A stretch of 64,000 bases of DNA from Bog-756 sp038210245 (GCA_038210245.1 JBBQWW010000006.1:31210-95209), one strand, 5' to 3'. Counted from the stretch's first letter, positions 46,362 through 55,358 are shown. Notes: a model not told the origin generated them from the letters alone. Numbers and translations: made by a program.

Positions 46362-47147
46362 TCAGAGTGCGGGTCGGAGGTGGACGACATCGCCGGCCAC
46401 CACCGTCCTCAGGGTCCCGCCGACGTCCACTACCAGGTGGCCCTCGGCCGTCACGTCGACGGCCGTCCCCTCGAAGGCGGTGCCGGACAGCTCGATCCGG
46501 ACCGGGGAGCCGATGGTGGTACACCGGTGACGCAGGTCATCGGCCTGACGGGTCCGGCCCACCGCCGTGCCCAGGTCGACCAGGCGGGGCTCGAGCGCCG
46601 TGAGCAGGGCGTCCAGGACCTCGGAGGGGTCCACCCGGCGTCCAGCCAACCAGCACAGGGATGTGGCCGTGCCGGCCAGCTCCTCGGGGAGGTCGGCGTC
46701 GGTGGCCGGCCAGTTCACGTTGACGCCGATGCCCACCACGATGGCCGGCTCGTCGCTCTGGATGGGGCCCCCGACGGCCAGGTCGGCCTCGGCCAGCACC
46801 CCGGCGACCTTGCGCCCGTCCGGCCCCAGCAGGTCGTTGGGCCATTTGAGCCCCAGCGGGGGGCCGGCCACCGACTCAGCGGCCTCGGCCGCGGCCAGGG
46901 CCACCACGGCGCTGGCCAGGTGCCGCTGGGGGGCGGCAAGGGGCGGGCGGAGCAGGATGGACACCAGCAGATTGGCCCCGGCCGGAGCCTCCCACCGCCG
47001 ACCCAGCCGTCCTCGCCCGGCACTCTGGTGCTCGGCCACCGCCACCACACCGTCAGGGGCGCCGGCCCGGGCCTCCTCCAACAGGTAGCGGTTGGTCGAA
47101 TCGATGGTGGTAAAGCGCCGGATGTCGGTGAACCGTGGGCCCGGCAT
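46362..47147 (-). CDS. birA: Biotin--[acetyl-CoA-carboxylase] ligase
   Basis: A 261-residue biotin protein ligase that forms biotinyl-AMP and attaches biotin to the carboxylase Lys. Motifs: STNRYLLEEA, the biotinyl-AMP loop HQSAGRGRLGRRW, LKWPNDLLGPDGRKVAGVL and VVGIGVNVNW, with the small SH3-like C-terminal domain. There is no N-terminal helix-turn-helix, so it is a non-repressor type. It is divergent from the biotin carboxylase/carrier gene, its natural substrate. ATG 47147 is chosen because TAGGGT lies 7 nt upstream; the longer GTG start would begin immediately after that box. Confidence 0.93.
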   Translation of the reverse strand: MPGPRFTDIRRFTTIDSTNRYLLEEARAGAPDGVVAVAEHQSAGRGRLGRRWEAPAGANLLVSILLRPPLAAPQRHLASAVVALAAAEAAESVAGPPLGLKWPNDLLGPDGRKVAGVLAEADLAVGGPIQSDEPAIVVGIGVNVNWPATDADLPEELAGTATSLCWLAGRRVDPSEVLDALLTALEPRLVDLGTAVGRTRQADDLRHRCTTIGSPVRIELSGTAFEGTAVDVTAEGHLVVDVGGTLRTVVAGDVVHLRPAL

Positions 47148-47154
47148 GGCACAC

Positions 47155-47160
47155 ACCCTA
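47155..47160 (-). promoter_or_regulatory. -10 element (TAGGGT) deciding the birA start
   Basis: TAGGGT on the minus strand, 7 nt, then ATG 47147. The alternative GTG at 47156 overlaps this hexamer and would be untranscribed. Confidence 0.4.
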
Positions 47161-47190
47161 CGGGCCGTGACAGTGTTAGAGCGCCTCGGA

Positions 47191-47205
47191 GCGACGTGAC
47201 GTCGC
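47191..47205. promoter_or_regulatory. Small dyad between birA and the biotin carboxylase gene
   Basis: GCGACG-TGA-CGTCGC, a perfect 6-bp inverted repeat in the 102-bp divergent intergenic region. It may be an operator or a leader hairpin; no regulator is known. Confidence 0.3.
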
Positions 47206-47249
47206 CTGGTGCCCTAAGTCCCACATCCGAACGATGCGAAAGGCGCAGC

Positions 47250-49040
47250 GTGCTCAAGAAGGTTCTCATCGCCAACCGGGGGGAGATCGCGGTCCGGGTC
47301 ATCAGAACCTGCCGGGAACTGGGGGTGGCCACCGTGGCCGTCTACTCCGACCTCGACCGTGACGCCCTCCACGTCCGACTGGCCGATGAGGCCTTCTCGC
47401 TCGGAGGACAGACGGCGGCGGACAGCTACCTCAATACCGAGGCCATCCTCGACATCATCGAGCGGAGCGGGGCCGACGCCGTCCACCCCGGCTACGGGTT
47501 CTTCTCCGAGAACACCGACTTCGCCCGGGCCATCACCGAGCGCGGCGTGACCTTCATCGGCCCTCCCCCCGAGGCCATCGAGGTGATGGGCGACAAGATC
47601 AGTTCGCGGCACGCCGCCGAGCGGGCCGGTGTGTCCGGGGTGCCCGGCCGCTCCGAGGTCCTGACCTCGCCGGACGAGATCACCGCCTTTGGCGCCGAGT
47701 TCGGTTGGCCGGTGGCCATCAAGGCCGCCTTCGGCGGCGGGGGCCGGGGCATGAAGGTGGTGGCCGGGCCGGACGAGGCCGCTGACGCCCTCGAATCAGC
47801 CATGCGGGAGTCGCTGGCCTACTTCGGCCGGGACGAGTGCTACGTGGAGCGGTACCTGGCATGGCCGCGGCACGTGGAGATGCAGATCATCGCCGACACC
47901 CACGGAAACACCCTGTGGCTGGGCGAGCGGGACTGCTCGGCCCAGCGCCGCCACCAGAAGCTGGTGGAGGAGAGCCCGGCTCCCAACTTCCCCGACGACG
48001 TGCGGCGGGCCATGGGTGAGGCCTCGGTCAAGGTGGCAAAGGCCTGCGGATACGTCAACGCCGGTACCGTCGAGTTCCTCTATCAGGAGGGCGAGTTCTT
48101 CTTCCTTGAGATGAACACCCGCCTGCAGGTGGAGCACCCGGTCACCGAACTGGTCACCGGCCTCGACCTGGTCGAGTGGCAGCTCAAGGTGGCCGCCGGC
48201 GAGCCCCTGGGGTTCACCCAGGACGACGTGCAGCGCAACGGCCACGCCATCGAGGTCCGCATCAACGCCGAGGACCCGGCCGGCGGCGCCTTCCTCCCGT
48301 CGCCGGGGACGATCTCCCGCTTTGTCGAGCCCGGTGGCCCCGGCGTCCGGCTCGACGCCGGATACGCCTCGGGCGACACGGTCAGCCAGTACTACGACAA
48401 CCTGGTGGCCAAGTTGGTGGTGTGGGGCCACGACCGTGAGGCGGCCCGGCGCCGCATGCTGCGGGCCATCGACGAGACGGTCATCGAAGGGGTGGCCACC
48501 ACGCTGCCCGCCGACGTGGCCATCCTCAGCCACCCCGACTTCATCGCCGGCGAGCACTCCACCAACTGGGTGGAGCAGACCCTCGACCTGACCGGTGTGG
48601 TGTCGACCGGCGCGGCGGCCCCTCCGGCCCCGACCGGGCCTGACGATGCGGAGGCTCTGCCCCGGGTGCTTCGGGACGTCACCGCCGAGGTCGACGGACG
48701 CCGCTACCAGGTCAAGCTGTGGGTGCCCGATCTCGGGGATGCCGTCGTCACGGCCGGTCCCGGGGCCTCCGGCGCGGCCCGCGGCGCGGGACCCAAGCGC
48801 CCCAAGGCGACCGCCTCGGGGGCGGGGTCGGGCACGGTGGCCGTCCCCATGCAGGGCACCATCGTCAAGGTGCTGGTGGCCGCGGGCGATGCCGTCGAGG
48901 TGGGCCAGACGGTGTGCGTACTGGAGGCCATGAAGATGGAGAACAACGTCAACGCCGAGAAGGCCGGCACGGTGAAAGAGGTGCGGGTGTCCGCCGGCGA
49001 GTCGGTCGGCCCGGGCGACGTCATCGCCGTCATCGAGTAG
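47250..49040 (+). CDS. accA: Acyl-CoA carboxylase alpha subunit (biotin carboxylase plus biotin carrier)
   Basis: A 596-residue protein fusing biotin carboxylase and biotin carrier domains, as in actinobacterial acetyl-/propionyl-CoA carboxylases. Residues 1-450: KKVLIANRGEIAVRVIRTC, VHPGYGFFSEN, ATP-grasp loop AAFGGGGRGMKVV, the ERDCSAQRRHQK segment and FLEMNTRLQVEHPVTE. A linker follows, then the carrier lobe with the biotinylated Lys in VLEAMKMENNV. The beta (carboxyltransferase) subunit is not in the window. Start is GTG 47250 with AAAGG upstream; the only nearby ATG (47234) is out of frame. The symbol is family-level. Confidence 0.95.
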   Translation: MLKKVLIANRGEIAVRVIRTCRELGVATVAVYSDLDRDALHVRLADEAFSLGGQTAADSYLNTEAILDIIERSGADAVHPGYGFFSENTDFARAITERGVTFIGPPPEAIEVMGDKISSRHAAERAGVSGVPGRSEVLTSPDEITAFGAEFGWPVAIKAAFGGGGRGMKVVAGPDEAADALESAMRESLAYFGRDECYVERYLAWPRHVEMQIIADTHGNTLWLGERDCSAQRRHQKLVEESPAPNFPDDVRRAMGEASVKVAKACGYVNAGTVEFLYQEGEFFFLEMNTRLQVEHPVTELVTGLDLVEWQLKVAAGEPLGFTQDDVQRNGHAIEVRINAEDPAGGAFLPSPGTISRFVEPGGPGVRLDAGYASGDTVSQYYDNLVAKLVVWGHDREAARRRMLRAIDETVIEGVATTLPADVAILSHPDFIAGEHSTNWVEQTLDLTGVVSTGAAAPPAPTGPDDAEALPRVLRDVTAEVDGRRYQVKLWVPDLGDAVVTAGPGASGAARGAGPKRPKATASGAGSGTVAVPMQGTIVKVLVAAGDAVEVGQTVCVLEAMKMENNVNAEKAGTVKEVRVSAGESVGPGDVIAVIE

Positions 49041-49055
49041 CGGGGGGGGGACGCC

Positions 49056-50231
49056 GTGCCCGAGGTTGCCGCATGGAAGGACACGGCCCTGGCCGCCGTC
49101 GATGCCCACCTGGCTCCACTGATCCAACTCAGCCACACCATCCACTCCCATCCGGAGACGTCGTTCGAGGAGGAGCGGGCCAGCGCGTGGACGGCCGATG
49201 TCCTCGAGGCCGGAGGGTTCTCGGTGACCCGCGGCACCTCAGGCATGCCCACCGCCTTCACCGCCGAGGTCGGCTCGGGACCGATGGTCCTGGCCCTCTG
49301 CGCCGAGTACGACGCCCTGCCCGGGGTGGGCCACGCCTGTGGCCACAACATCATCGCCGCCGCGGCGGTAGGTGCCGGCATCGGACTGGCCGGGCTGGCC
49401 GACGAACTGGGCCTCACCGTCCGGGTGCTGGGCACACCGGCCGAGGAGGGCGGGGGCGGCAAGATCACCATGCTGGAGGACGGCGTCTTCGAAGACGTCC
49501 ACGCCGCCATGATGATCCATCCCTGGCCCACCGAGTGGCTCCATGGCACCTGCCTGGCCGTCTCCCACTTCGACGTCACTTTCACCGGCAAGAGCGCCCA
49601 CGCCTCGGCCGCACCGTTCGAGGGCATCAACGCCGGGGACGCCATGGCCATCGCCCAGGTGGCCATGGGAATGCTGCGCCAGCAGTTCCGCCCGGGCGAC
49701 CAGGTCCACGGCATCACCACCTACGGCGGGCAGGCGGCCAACATCATCCCCGAGTCGGTCACCGGACGGTTCATGTGCCGGTCCACCTCGCTGGCCGGCC
49801 TGGAGGTGCTCGAGCCCCGGGTGATGGCCTGCTTCGAAGCCGGGGCACTGGCCACGGGGTCGTCGTTCACCCGCACCGAGTTGGCCCCGGTCTACTCCCA
49901 CATGGAGAGCGACCCGGAGCTGCTGGCCCTGTACCGGCCCAACGCCGAGGCGCTCGGGCGCACCTTCTCCCTCGACGACGAGCAGGCCCCGAGGCCCACG
50001 TTCTCCACCGACATGGCCAATGTGTCCCTGGCCGTGCCCACCATCCATCCCCTGGTGCGCATCGAGGCCGGTGGATCGGTCAACCACCAACCCGAGTTCG
50101 CCGCCGCCTGCGTCACCCCGTCGGCCGATGCCGCCGTCCGGGACGGGGCCCTGGCCATGGCGTGGACGGCCATCGACGCCGCCCGGGCCGGCCCGGTGCG
50201 GGACCATCTGCTGGCCGGCCGCACCGGCTGA
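49056..50231 (+). CDS. M20-family amidohydrolase (aminoacylase/p-aminobenzoyl-glutamate hydrolase type)
   Basis: A 391-residue dinuclear metallo-amidohydrolase. Metal-site motifs are LCAEYDALPGVGHACGHN (H-x-C-G-H), the catalytic Glu pair in GTPAEEGGGG and the His of MMIHPWP; the dimerisation lid begins at VSHFDVTFTGKSAHASAAP. The closest subgroup removes amide-linked acyl or glutamyl groups (AbgB, PM20D1/ACY1L2-like), but the substrate is unknown. GTG start 15 bp after the carboxylase stop, so the two are likely co-transcribed. Confidence 0.87.
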   Translation: MPEVAAWKDTALAAVDAHLAPLIQLSHTIHSHPETSFEEERASAWTADVLEAGGFSVTRGTSGMPTAFTAEVGSGPMVLALCAEYDALPGVGHACGHNIIAAAAVGAGIGLAGLADELGLTVRVLGTPAEEGGGGKITMLEDGVFEDVHAAMMIHPWPTEWLHGTCLAVSHFDVTFTGKSAHASAAPFEGINAGDAMAIAQVAMGMLRQQFRPGDQVHGITTYGGQAANIIPESVTGRFMCRSTSLAGLEVLEPRVMACFEAGALATGSSFTRTELAPVYSHMESDPELLALYRPNAEALGRTFSLDDEQAPRPTFSTDMANVSLAVPTIHPLVRIEAGGSVNHQPEFAAACVTPSADAAVRDGALAMAWTAIDAARAGPVRDHLLAGRTG

Positions 50232-50256
50232 GTCCGGTCTCCTCCCCGCTGTCGTC

Positions 50257-50832
50257 ATGCTCCACCCGGAGTATCCGATCCGCACCGGACGGCTGGCCCT
50301 GCGGCCGTGGCGGACGGACGACCTCGACCGCTACCACCAGCTGCGCAGTGACCCCGAGATCGCCCGGTACCTCTACGACGAGCCGATGGACCGGGCCCAG
50401 GCCGCCGACAAGCTGGCTGGGCTGGCCAGCGTGATCGCCGCCCCAGGAGCGTGGATGGACCTGGCCGTCGAGGTCGTGGGGGACCCGGAATTCCGGTCCG
50501 GGACCGTGGCCGGCAACGTGGGGCTGTGCTGGACCAGCGACGTCCATGCCCAGGCCGAGATCGGGTACGCCCTCCTCTCCGACTGCCGCGGCCGGGGGTT
50601 CGCCACCGAGGCGGCGTCGGCCGTGGTCGATCTGGCCTTCACCGGGCTCACCGTCCACCGCGTGTGCGGCCGGATCGACGCCCGGAACAGGAGCTCGGCC
50701 GACGTGCTCGAGCGGCTGGGCATGCGCCGCGAGGCCCACCTGGTGGAGAACGAATTCGTGAAGGGTGAGTGGGCCGACGAGGCCGTCTACGCCGTGCGGG
50801 CCGACGAGTGGCGGCGGCGCCGACCGGCCTGA
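50257..50832 (+). CDS. GNAT-family N-acetyltransferase (RimJ/RimL-like)
   Basis: A 191-residue acetyltransferase. TGRLALRPWRTDDLDRY is the RimJ/L-type opening; the acetyl-CoA loop is in LSDCRGRGFATEAAS (Q/RxxGxG/A) with VDLAFTGLTVHRVCGRIDARNRSSADVLERLG closing the fold. Substrate may be a protein N terminus, aminoglycoside or small amine. Start at ATG giving MLHPEYPIRT; it follows the amidohydrolase by 25 bp and probably shares its transcript. Confidence 0.86.
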   Translation: MLHPEYPIRTGRLALRPWRTDDLDRYHQLRSDPEIARYLYDEPMDRAQAADKLAGLASVIAAPGAWMDLAVEVVGDPEFRSGTVAGNVGLCWTSDVHAQAEIGYALLSDCRGRGFATEAASAVVDLAFTGLTVHRVCGRIDARNRSSADVLERLGMRREAHLVENEFVKGEWADEAVYAVRADEWRRRRPA

Positions 50833-50863
50833 TCCGACCGTTCGGGGTGGGCCCGGGGACCGG

Positions 50864-52471
50864 TCATCCGTTCGGGTGGAACTCCCCGAACACCCCCCGC
50901 AGCACGTCGGAGACCTCGCCCAGGGTGGCCATGGCGGCCAGGGCCGCCTTCATGGGCACCAGGAGGTTCTGCGTGCCGCGGGCGGCCGCCTCCACATCAA
51001 CCAGGGCGGCGTCCACCGCCGCCTGGTCCCGGTCCCGGCGGACCTGCTTGACCCGGGCCACCTGAGAACGCTGGAGATCGGGATCGATGGGGAAGACCTC
51101 GGTGGGCTCGAGCTCCTCGTCGACGAACTTGTTGACGCCAACGATGATCTTGTGGCTGGAGTCGATGTCCTTGGCGTAGGTGTAGGCGGCCTGCTCGATC
51201 TCCTGCTGCATGTACTGGGCTTCGATGGCGTCCACGGCCCCGCCCATGGCGTCGATCCGCTCGAGATACTCCCACGCCCCCTGCTCCACCTCGTCGGTGA
51301 GCGACTCCACGAACCACGAGCCGGCCAGGGGGTCGACGGTGTCGGCGATGCCCGACTCGTAGCCCACGATCTGCTGGGTGCGGAGGGCCACCTTGGCGGC
51401 CCGCTCCGTGGGCAGGCCGAGGGCCTCGTCGAAGCCGTTGGTATGGAGGCTCTGGGTGCCGCCCAGGGCCGCGGCCATGGCCTGGAGGGTGACCCGCACG
51501 ATGTTGTTCTCCGGCTGCTGGGCCGTGAGGGTGGAGCCACCGGTCTGGGTGTGGAAGCGGAGCAGGGTGGACTTCTTGTCCTTGGCCCCGAACCGTTCGG
51601 TCATGATCTTCGCCCACATGCGGCGGGCGGCCCGGTACTTGGCCACCTCCTCGAACAGGTTGTTGTGGGCGTTCCAGAAGAAGCTGAGCCGGGGGGCGAA
51701 GGCGTCCACGTCGAGACCGGCGGCCAGGGCGGCGTCCACATAGGCGATGCCGTTGGCGATGGTGAAGGCGATCTCCTGCACCGCCGTGGAGCCGGCTTCG
51801 CGGATGTGGTATCCGGAGATGGAGATGGTGTTCCACGCCGGGAGGTGCTCGGCACAGTAGGAGAAGGTATCGGTGACCAGGCGCATGGACGGCCGGGGAG
51901 GGTAGATGTAGGTACCCCGGGCCACGTACTCCTTCAGGATGTCGTTCTGAATGGTGCCGCCCAGCTGCTTCGGATCGACTCCGTTCTCCTCGGCCACCAG
52001 TTGGTAGAAGAGGAGCAGGATGGCCGCGGTGGCGTTGATGGTCATGGAGGTCGTGACCTGGTCCAAGGGCAGGCCGGCCAGCAGCAGCCGCATGTCGGCC
52101 ATGGAGTCGATGGCCACCCCCACCTTGCCCACCTCGCCCTCGGAGCGCGGGTGGTCGGAGTCGTACCCCATCTGGGTGGGCAGGTCGAAGGCGCACGACA
52201 GGCCGGTCTGGCCCGCACCCAACAGGAACTTGAACCGCTCGTTGGTGGACTCGGCCGTGCCGAAACCGGCGTACTGGCGCATGGTCCACAGGCGACCGCG
52301 GTACATATCGGCCCGGATGCCCCGGGTGTAGGGGTACTGCCCCGGGGTGCCCAACCGGCTGGTGGCGTCCCATCCGTCGAGATCGGCCGGACCGTAGACC
52401 GGGCGGATCTCGATACCCGAGTCGGTGAACCGCTGGTCCTCAGGCTTGGCTGGCGGGCTGTCGGGTGTCAT
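50864..52471 (-). CDS. Methylmalonyl-CoA mutase large subunit (no cobalamin domain)
   Basis: A 535-residue acyl-CoA mutase TIM-barrel subunit that interconverts (R)-methylmalonyl-CoA and succinyl-CoA by a radical mechanism. Seen: QYPYTRGIRADMY, RQYAGFGTAESTNERF, CAFDLPTQMGYDSDHP, GTIQNDILKEYVARGTYIYPP and SISGYHIREAGS. Tyr in RQYAG and Arg in EYVARGT occupy the positions that distinguish methylmalonyl- from isobutyryl-CoA mutases in the known family, supporting methylmalonyl-CoA. The C-terminal B12 domain is absent, so a separate small subunit is required; none is in this window. ATG set by a -10 box 7 nt upstream. Confidence 0.9.
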   Translation of the reverse strand: MTPDSPPAKPEDQRFTDSGIEIRPVYGPADLDGWDATSRLGTPGQYPYTRGIRADMYRGRLWTMRQYAGFGTAESTNERFKFLLGAGQTGLSCAFDLPTQMGYDSDHPRSEGEVGKVGVAIDSMADMRLLLAGLPLDQVTTSMTINATAAILLLFYQLVAEENGVDPKQLGGTIQNDILKEYVARGTYIYPPRPSMRLVTDTFSYCAEHLPAWNTISISGYHIREAGSTAVQEIAFTIANGIAYVDAALAAGLDVDAFAPRLSFFWNAHNNLFEEVAKYRAARRMWAKIMTERFGAKDKKSTLLRFHTQTGGSTLTAQQPENNIVRVTLQAMAAALGGTQSLHTNGFDEALGLPTERAAKVALRTQQIVGYESGIADTVDPLAGSWFVESLTDEVEQGAWEYLERIDAMGGAVDAIEAQYMQQEIEQAAYTYAKDIDSSHKIIVGVNKFVDEELEPTEVFPIDPDLQRSQVARVKQVRRDRDQAAVDAALVDVEAAARGTQNLLVPMKAALAAMATLGEVSDVLRGVFGEFHPNG

Positions 52472-52478
52472 GGCGCAC

Positions 52479-52484
52479 AGGTTA
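52479..52484 (-). promoter_or_regulatory. -10 element (TAACCT) for leaderless mutase gene
   Basis: TAACCT on the minus strand, 7 nt, then ATG 52471, within the 106-bp gap after the rhodanese-MoeB gene, so the mutase has its own promoter. Confidence 0.45.
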
Positions 52485-52577
52485 CGGTCTCCCGCTCCCG
52501 GCAGGAAAAAGCACCGGGGCGCCGGCCCGAGCCCCTTCCCTACCGACCGGACCAACGGACCGGCGGAGGTGGGACCC

Positions 52578-53759
52578 TCAGACGCCTACCGGGGGGGCGA
52601 CGGCGTGGGGCATGCACAGGTCGTCGTACTCGGCGATGACGATCTCGCCGGCGTCGGGACCACAGGCCGGGCACTGGGGATCACGGTGCACCTTGAAGGT
52701 CCGGAAGCTCTGCTCCAGGGCGTCATAGGCCAGCAGCCGGCCCTGGAGGGTCTCCCCCACGCCGAGAACGATCTTGATGGCCTCGACAGCCTGGATGGAG
52801 CCGATGATCCCGGTCAGGACCCCCAGCACGCCCGCTTCGGAGCAGCTGGGCGCCAGTTCGGCCGGAGGAGGCTCGGGGATCATGCAGCGGTAGCACGGGC
52901 CCTCGTAGGGGTTGAACACGGTGGCCTGGCCCTCGAACCGGAAGATGGAGCCGTGGACCACGGGGATCCGCTTGAGCAGTGAGGCGTCGTTGACCAGATA
53001 CCGGGTGGGGAAGTTGTCGGTGCCGTCCACGATCACGTCGTACCCGTCGATGATGTCGAGGATGTTGTCGGCGCCCAGGCGGACGTCATAGGTCACCACG
53101 TTCACGTCCGGATTGATCAGGGTCAGGGTCTTCTTGGCCGAGTCGACCTTCCGCTCGCCGATGCGGTCGGTGTTGTGGAGGATCTGGCGCTGGAGGTTGG
53201 AGGCGTCCACCACGTCCATGTCGATGATCCCGATGGTCCCCACCCCAGCGGCGGCCAGGTAGAGGGCGGCGGGCGAGCCCAGGCCCCCGGCACCGAGCAG
53301 CAGCACCTTGGCGTCGAGCAGCTGCAGCTGGCCGGTCTCTCCCACTTCGGGCAGGAGCAGGTGGCGCTGGTAGCGGTTCCGCTGTTCGGGGGTGAGGGAC
53401 CGGGGGGCCGCCCAGTCGCGCCCCTCGTCCTTCCACCGGTTGAACCCACCGATGACCGAGGCCACGTCGGTGTAGCCCAGCTCCTGCATGGTCTGGGCGG
53501 CGAAGGCCGAACGGGTGCCGCCGGCACAGTAGACGACCACGTGGCTGGACTTGTCGGGGATGCGCCCCTCCACCGAGGTCTCGAGGGTGCCCCTCGGGAT
53601 GTGGACGGCACCGGGTAGGGCCCCCTGCTCGTACTCGTCGGGTTCACGCACGTCGAGGACCACGGTGGGTCCGGCGGCGATCTCGTTGGCGGCGGCCGAG
53701 GGCTCGACCTCCCGGATGGACGACTTGGCGTTGGCCAGCATCTCCCTGAACGTGGGCAC
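52578..53759 (-). CDS. Rhodanese-MoeB/ThiF fusion, sulfur-carrier adenylyltransferase (domain order rhodanese first)
   Basis: A 393-residue fusion. Residues 1-115 are a rhodanese domain (VVLDVREPDEYEQG, active-site Cys in VVVYCAGGTRS). Residues 125-390 are an E1-like adenylyltransferase: RYQRHLLLPEVGETGQ, nucleotide loop LLLGAGGLGSPAALYLAAAG, DNFPTRYLVND, zinc Cys pairs CYRC and CPACG, and the catalytic Cys in APSCSEAGVLGVL. It activates ThiS/MoaD/CysO-like sulfur carriers. In MoeZ/MOCS3 the rhodanese is C-terminal; here it is N-terminal. GTG 53759 (MPTFREMLANAK) fits the family; upstream GTG and ATG are alternatives. Confidence 0.9.
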   Translation of the reverse strand: MPTFREMLANAKSSIREVEPSAAANEIAAGPTVVLDVREPDEYEQGALPGAVHIPRGTLETSVEGRIPDKSSHVVVYCAGGTRSAFAAQTMQELGYTDVASVIGGFNRWKDEGRDWAAPRSLTPEQRNRYQRHLLLPEVGETGQLQLLDAKVLLLGAGGLGSPAALYLAAAGVGTIGIIDMDVVDASNLQRQILHNTDRIGERKVDSAKKTLTLINPDVNVVTYDVRLGADNILDIIDGYDVIVDGTDNFPTRYLVNDASLLKRIPVVHGSIFRFEGQATVFNPYEGPCYRCMIPEPPPAELAPSCSEAGVLGVLTGIIGSIQAVEAIKIVLGVGETLQGRLLAYDALEQSFRTFKVHRDPQCPACGPDAGEIVIAEYDDLCMPHAVAPPVGV

Positions 53760-53856
53760 GGCGATCACGATCCTTCTTCTCCGGCGCGGCACCTCCGTCG
53801 AGAAGGGCCACGCACCTCACGGTGCCGGTGCCACCGGCGCCGGCTGAACCTCCAGC

Positions 53857-53885
53857 ACTCTTGTAAACACTACCAGCGGGGTCAA
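53857..53885 (-). promoter_or_regulatory. Candidate promoter for the rhodanese-MoeB gene
   Basis: TTGACC (53880-53885), a 17-bp spacer and AAGAGT (53857-53862) on the minus strand. The spacer carries TAGTGTTTACA, the only AT-rich patch in the 191-bp gap. It would give a leader of about 90 nt. Confidence 0.35.
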
Positions 53886-53950
53886 CATTCCCGGAGGGGG
53901 AGGGGCCGGCCGGAGATGGACCGGAACCGGTCCCACCGGACTCCGATCGC

Positions 53951-55345
53951 TCAGCCCGAGGTGACGTAGCCGACGGGCGGGATCGTCCCGGGGCCGGTCG
54001 AGAGGCAGCCGGCGGCCAGGGACGGGTCGATGGCCGGGGCCAGGGTCGGGGGCACCAGAAAGGCCGGCGCCGCAGTGAGGTCCACCGAGTCGAGGAGGTT
54101 GTCGGCGGCGTAATCGCGGTAGGTCAGGGCAGGAAGGTTCCACTTGGTCTCGACCAGCTTCAGGACCGAGGTGTGGTCGTGGACCACATGGGACACGTAG
54201 TCGGGCCGGGCGAAGGGCGACACCACGCCGGCCGGCACCCGGAAGCCGAGCCGGTTGAACCCGCCACCGTGGTCGCCGGGTGAGGTGATCGGGGCCACGC
54301 TGTCCGGCTTGACCGCCTTGGGCGGGGGGACGTGGTCGTAGTAGCCCCCAGACTCGTCGTAGCACCACACCAACAGGGTGCCGGGCCACTGGGGGGAGGC
54401 CATCACGGCGTTGACCACCTGGGCCAGGAACTTGTCGCCGTACTGGACGTCCTGGGGGTTCTCCTCGGACTGGTTGTTGAAGTCCGGGTCGACCAGGCTG
54501 AACGACGGCAGGTTGCCGGCGGCGGCGTCGGTGAAGAACTGGCTGATCTTGGACAGATGGGAGCCGTAGCCCGGCACGCCGCCGAGGTAGCTCCAGATGG
54601 CTGACGAGGGCAGGGTGGAGTAGTAGTTCCTCCACGAGATGGAGTGGGCCATCAGGGCCTCGAACACGGTGCCGTTGGGAGGCCGGTCAGAGGGGAACGT
54701 GTCGTTGAGCAGCCCCAACGAGGTACCGGCCATCAGGAACCGTCGATTGGGGTACGTCTGGGCGCCGACGGAACAGAAGTACCGATCGCAGACCGGGAAG
54801 GTGGCGGCCAGGGAGTTGACGAACGGCATCACCGACGGCTCGACGTACCCCATGGATACCGGCCCGCTCTGGCTCTTGACGAACCCGTCCATCTTGCCGC
54901 CGGCGTACGAGGTCCAGTAGGCGTCCCAGGTGTTGTAGGGGTAGTGCGCCTCCTGGCAAGGGTTGGGCATCGGGAAGGCACGCAACACGGCGTTCTTCAC
55001 CGGCGGCGGGAAGGTGCTCTTCTTGGGCCACGGATTGGTGGCCGTGGGTTGGCCGTTGCCGTCCAGTACGAAGCCGTCACCCCGGCCGGGCATCATCCCG
55101 AGGATGTTGTCGTAGGAGTGGTTCTCCATCATCACCACCACGATGTTGGTGATCAGGGGGAGCTGGTCGGTACCGGCGGCCGCCAGCGGATTGGGCAGCG
55201 TGCCCGGCCCGGGTCTGGTCCGAGGCGTCACCCGGGCCGTGGTGGCCCCGGCGCCCGTAGTGGCGGCGGCGGCCCCCAGGGCGGCGGCCCCGGCCAGGGC
55301 ACCCCCGAGGACGGCCCGGCGTGAGATCGGCGTTGACTCTCCCAT
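53951..55345 (-). CDS. Tat-exported phosphoesterase (phospholipase C/acid phosphatase family)
   Basis: A 464-residue secreted enzyme. The N terminus PISRRAVLGGALAGAAALGA is a twin-arginine signal. The mature part is a phosphoesterase-family (PF04185) domain: VVVMMENHSYDNILGM with the metal ligands, QTYPNRRFLMAGTS, VDPDFNNQSEENPQD, LVWCYDESGGYYDHVPPP and DHTSVLKLVETKW. Relatives are phospholipases C and acid phosphatase A; substrate cannot be told. A likely role is phosphate or lipid scavenging outside the cell. ATG fixed by TAGTGT 7 nt upstream, which rules out the long upstream ORF extension. Confidence 0.9.
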   Translation of the reverse strand: MGESTPISRRAVLGGALAGAAALGAAAATTGAGATTARVTPRTRPGPGTLPNPLAAAGTDQLPLITNIVVVMMENHSYDNILGMMPGRGDGFVLDGNGQPTATNPWPKKSTFPPPVKNAVLRAFPMPNPCQEAHYPYNTWDAYWTSYAGGKMDGFVKSQSGPVSMGYVEPSVMPFVNSLAATFPVCDRYFCSVGAQTYPNRRFLMAGTSLGLLNDTFPSDRPPNGTVFEALMAHSISWRNYYSTLPSSAIWSYLGGVPGYGSHLSKISQFFTDAAAGNLPSFSLVDPDFNNQSEENPQDVQYGDKFLAQVVNAVMASPQWPGTLLVWCYDESGGYYDHVPPPKAVKPDSVAPITSPGDHGGGFNRLGFRVPAGVVSPFARPDYVSHVVHDHTSVLKLVETKWNLPALTYRDYAADNLLDSVDLTAAPAFLVPPTLAPAIDPSLAAGCLSTGPGTIPPVGYVTSG

Positions 55346-55352
55346 GGCCACG

Positions 55353-55358
55353 ACACTA
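55353..55358 (-). promoter_or_regulatory. -10 element (TAGTGT) for leaderless phosphoesterase gene
   Basis: TAGTGT on the minus strand, 7 nt, then ATG 55345. Confidence 0.45.
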
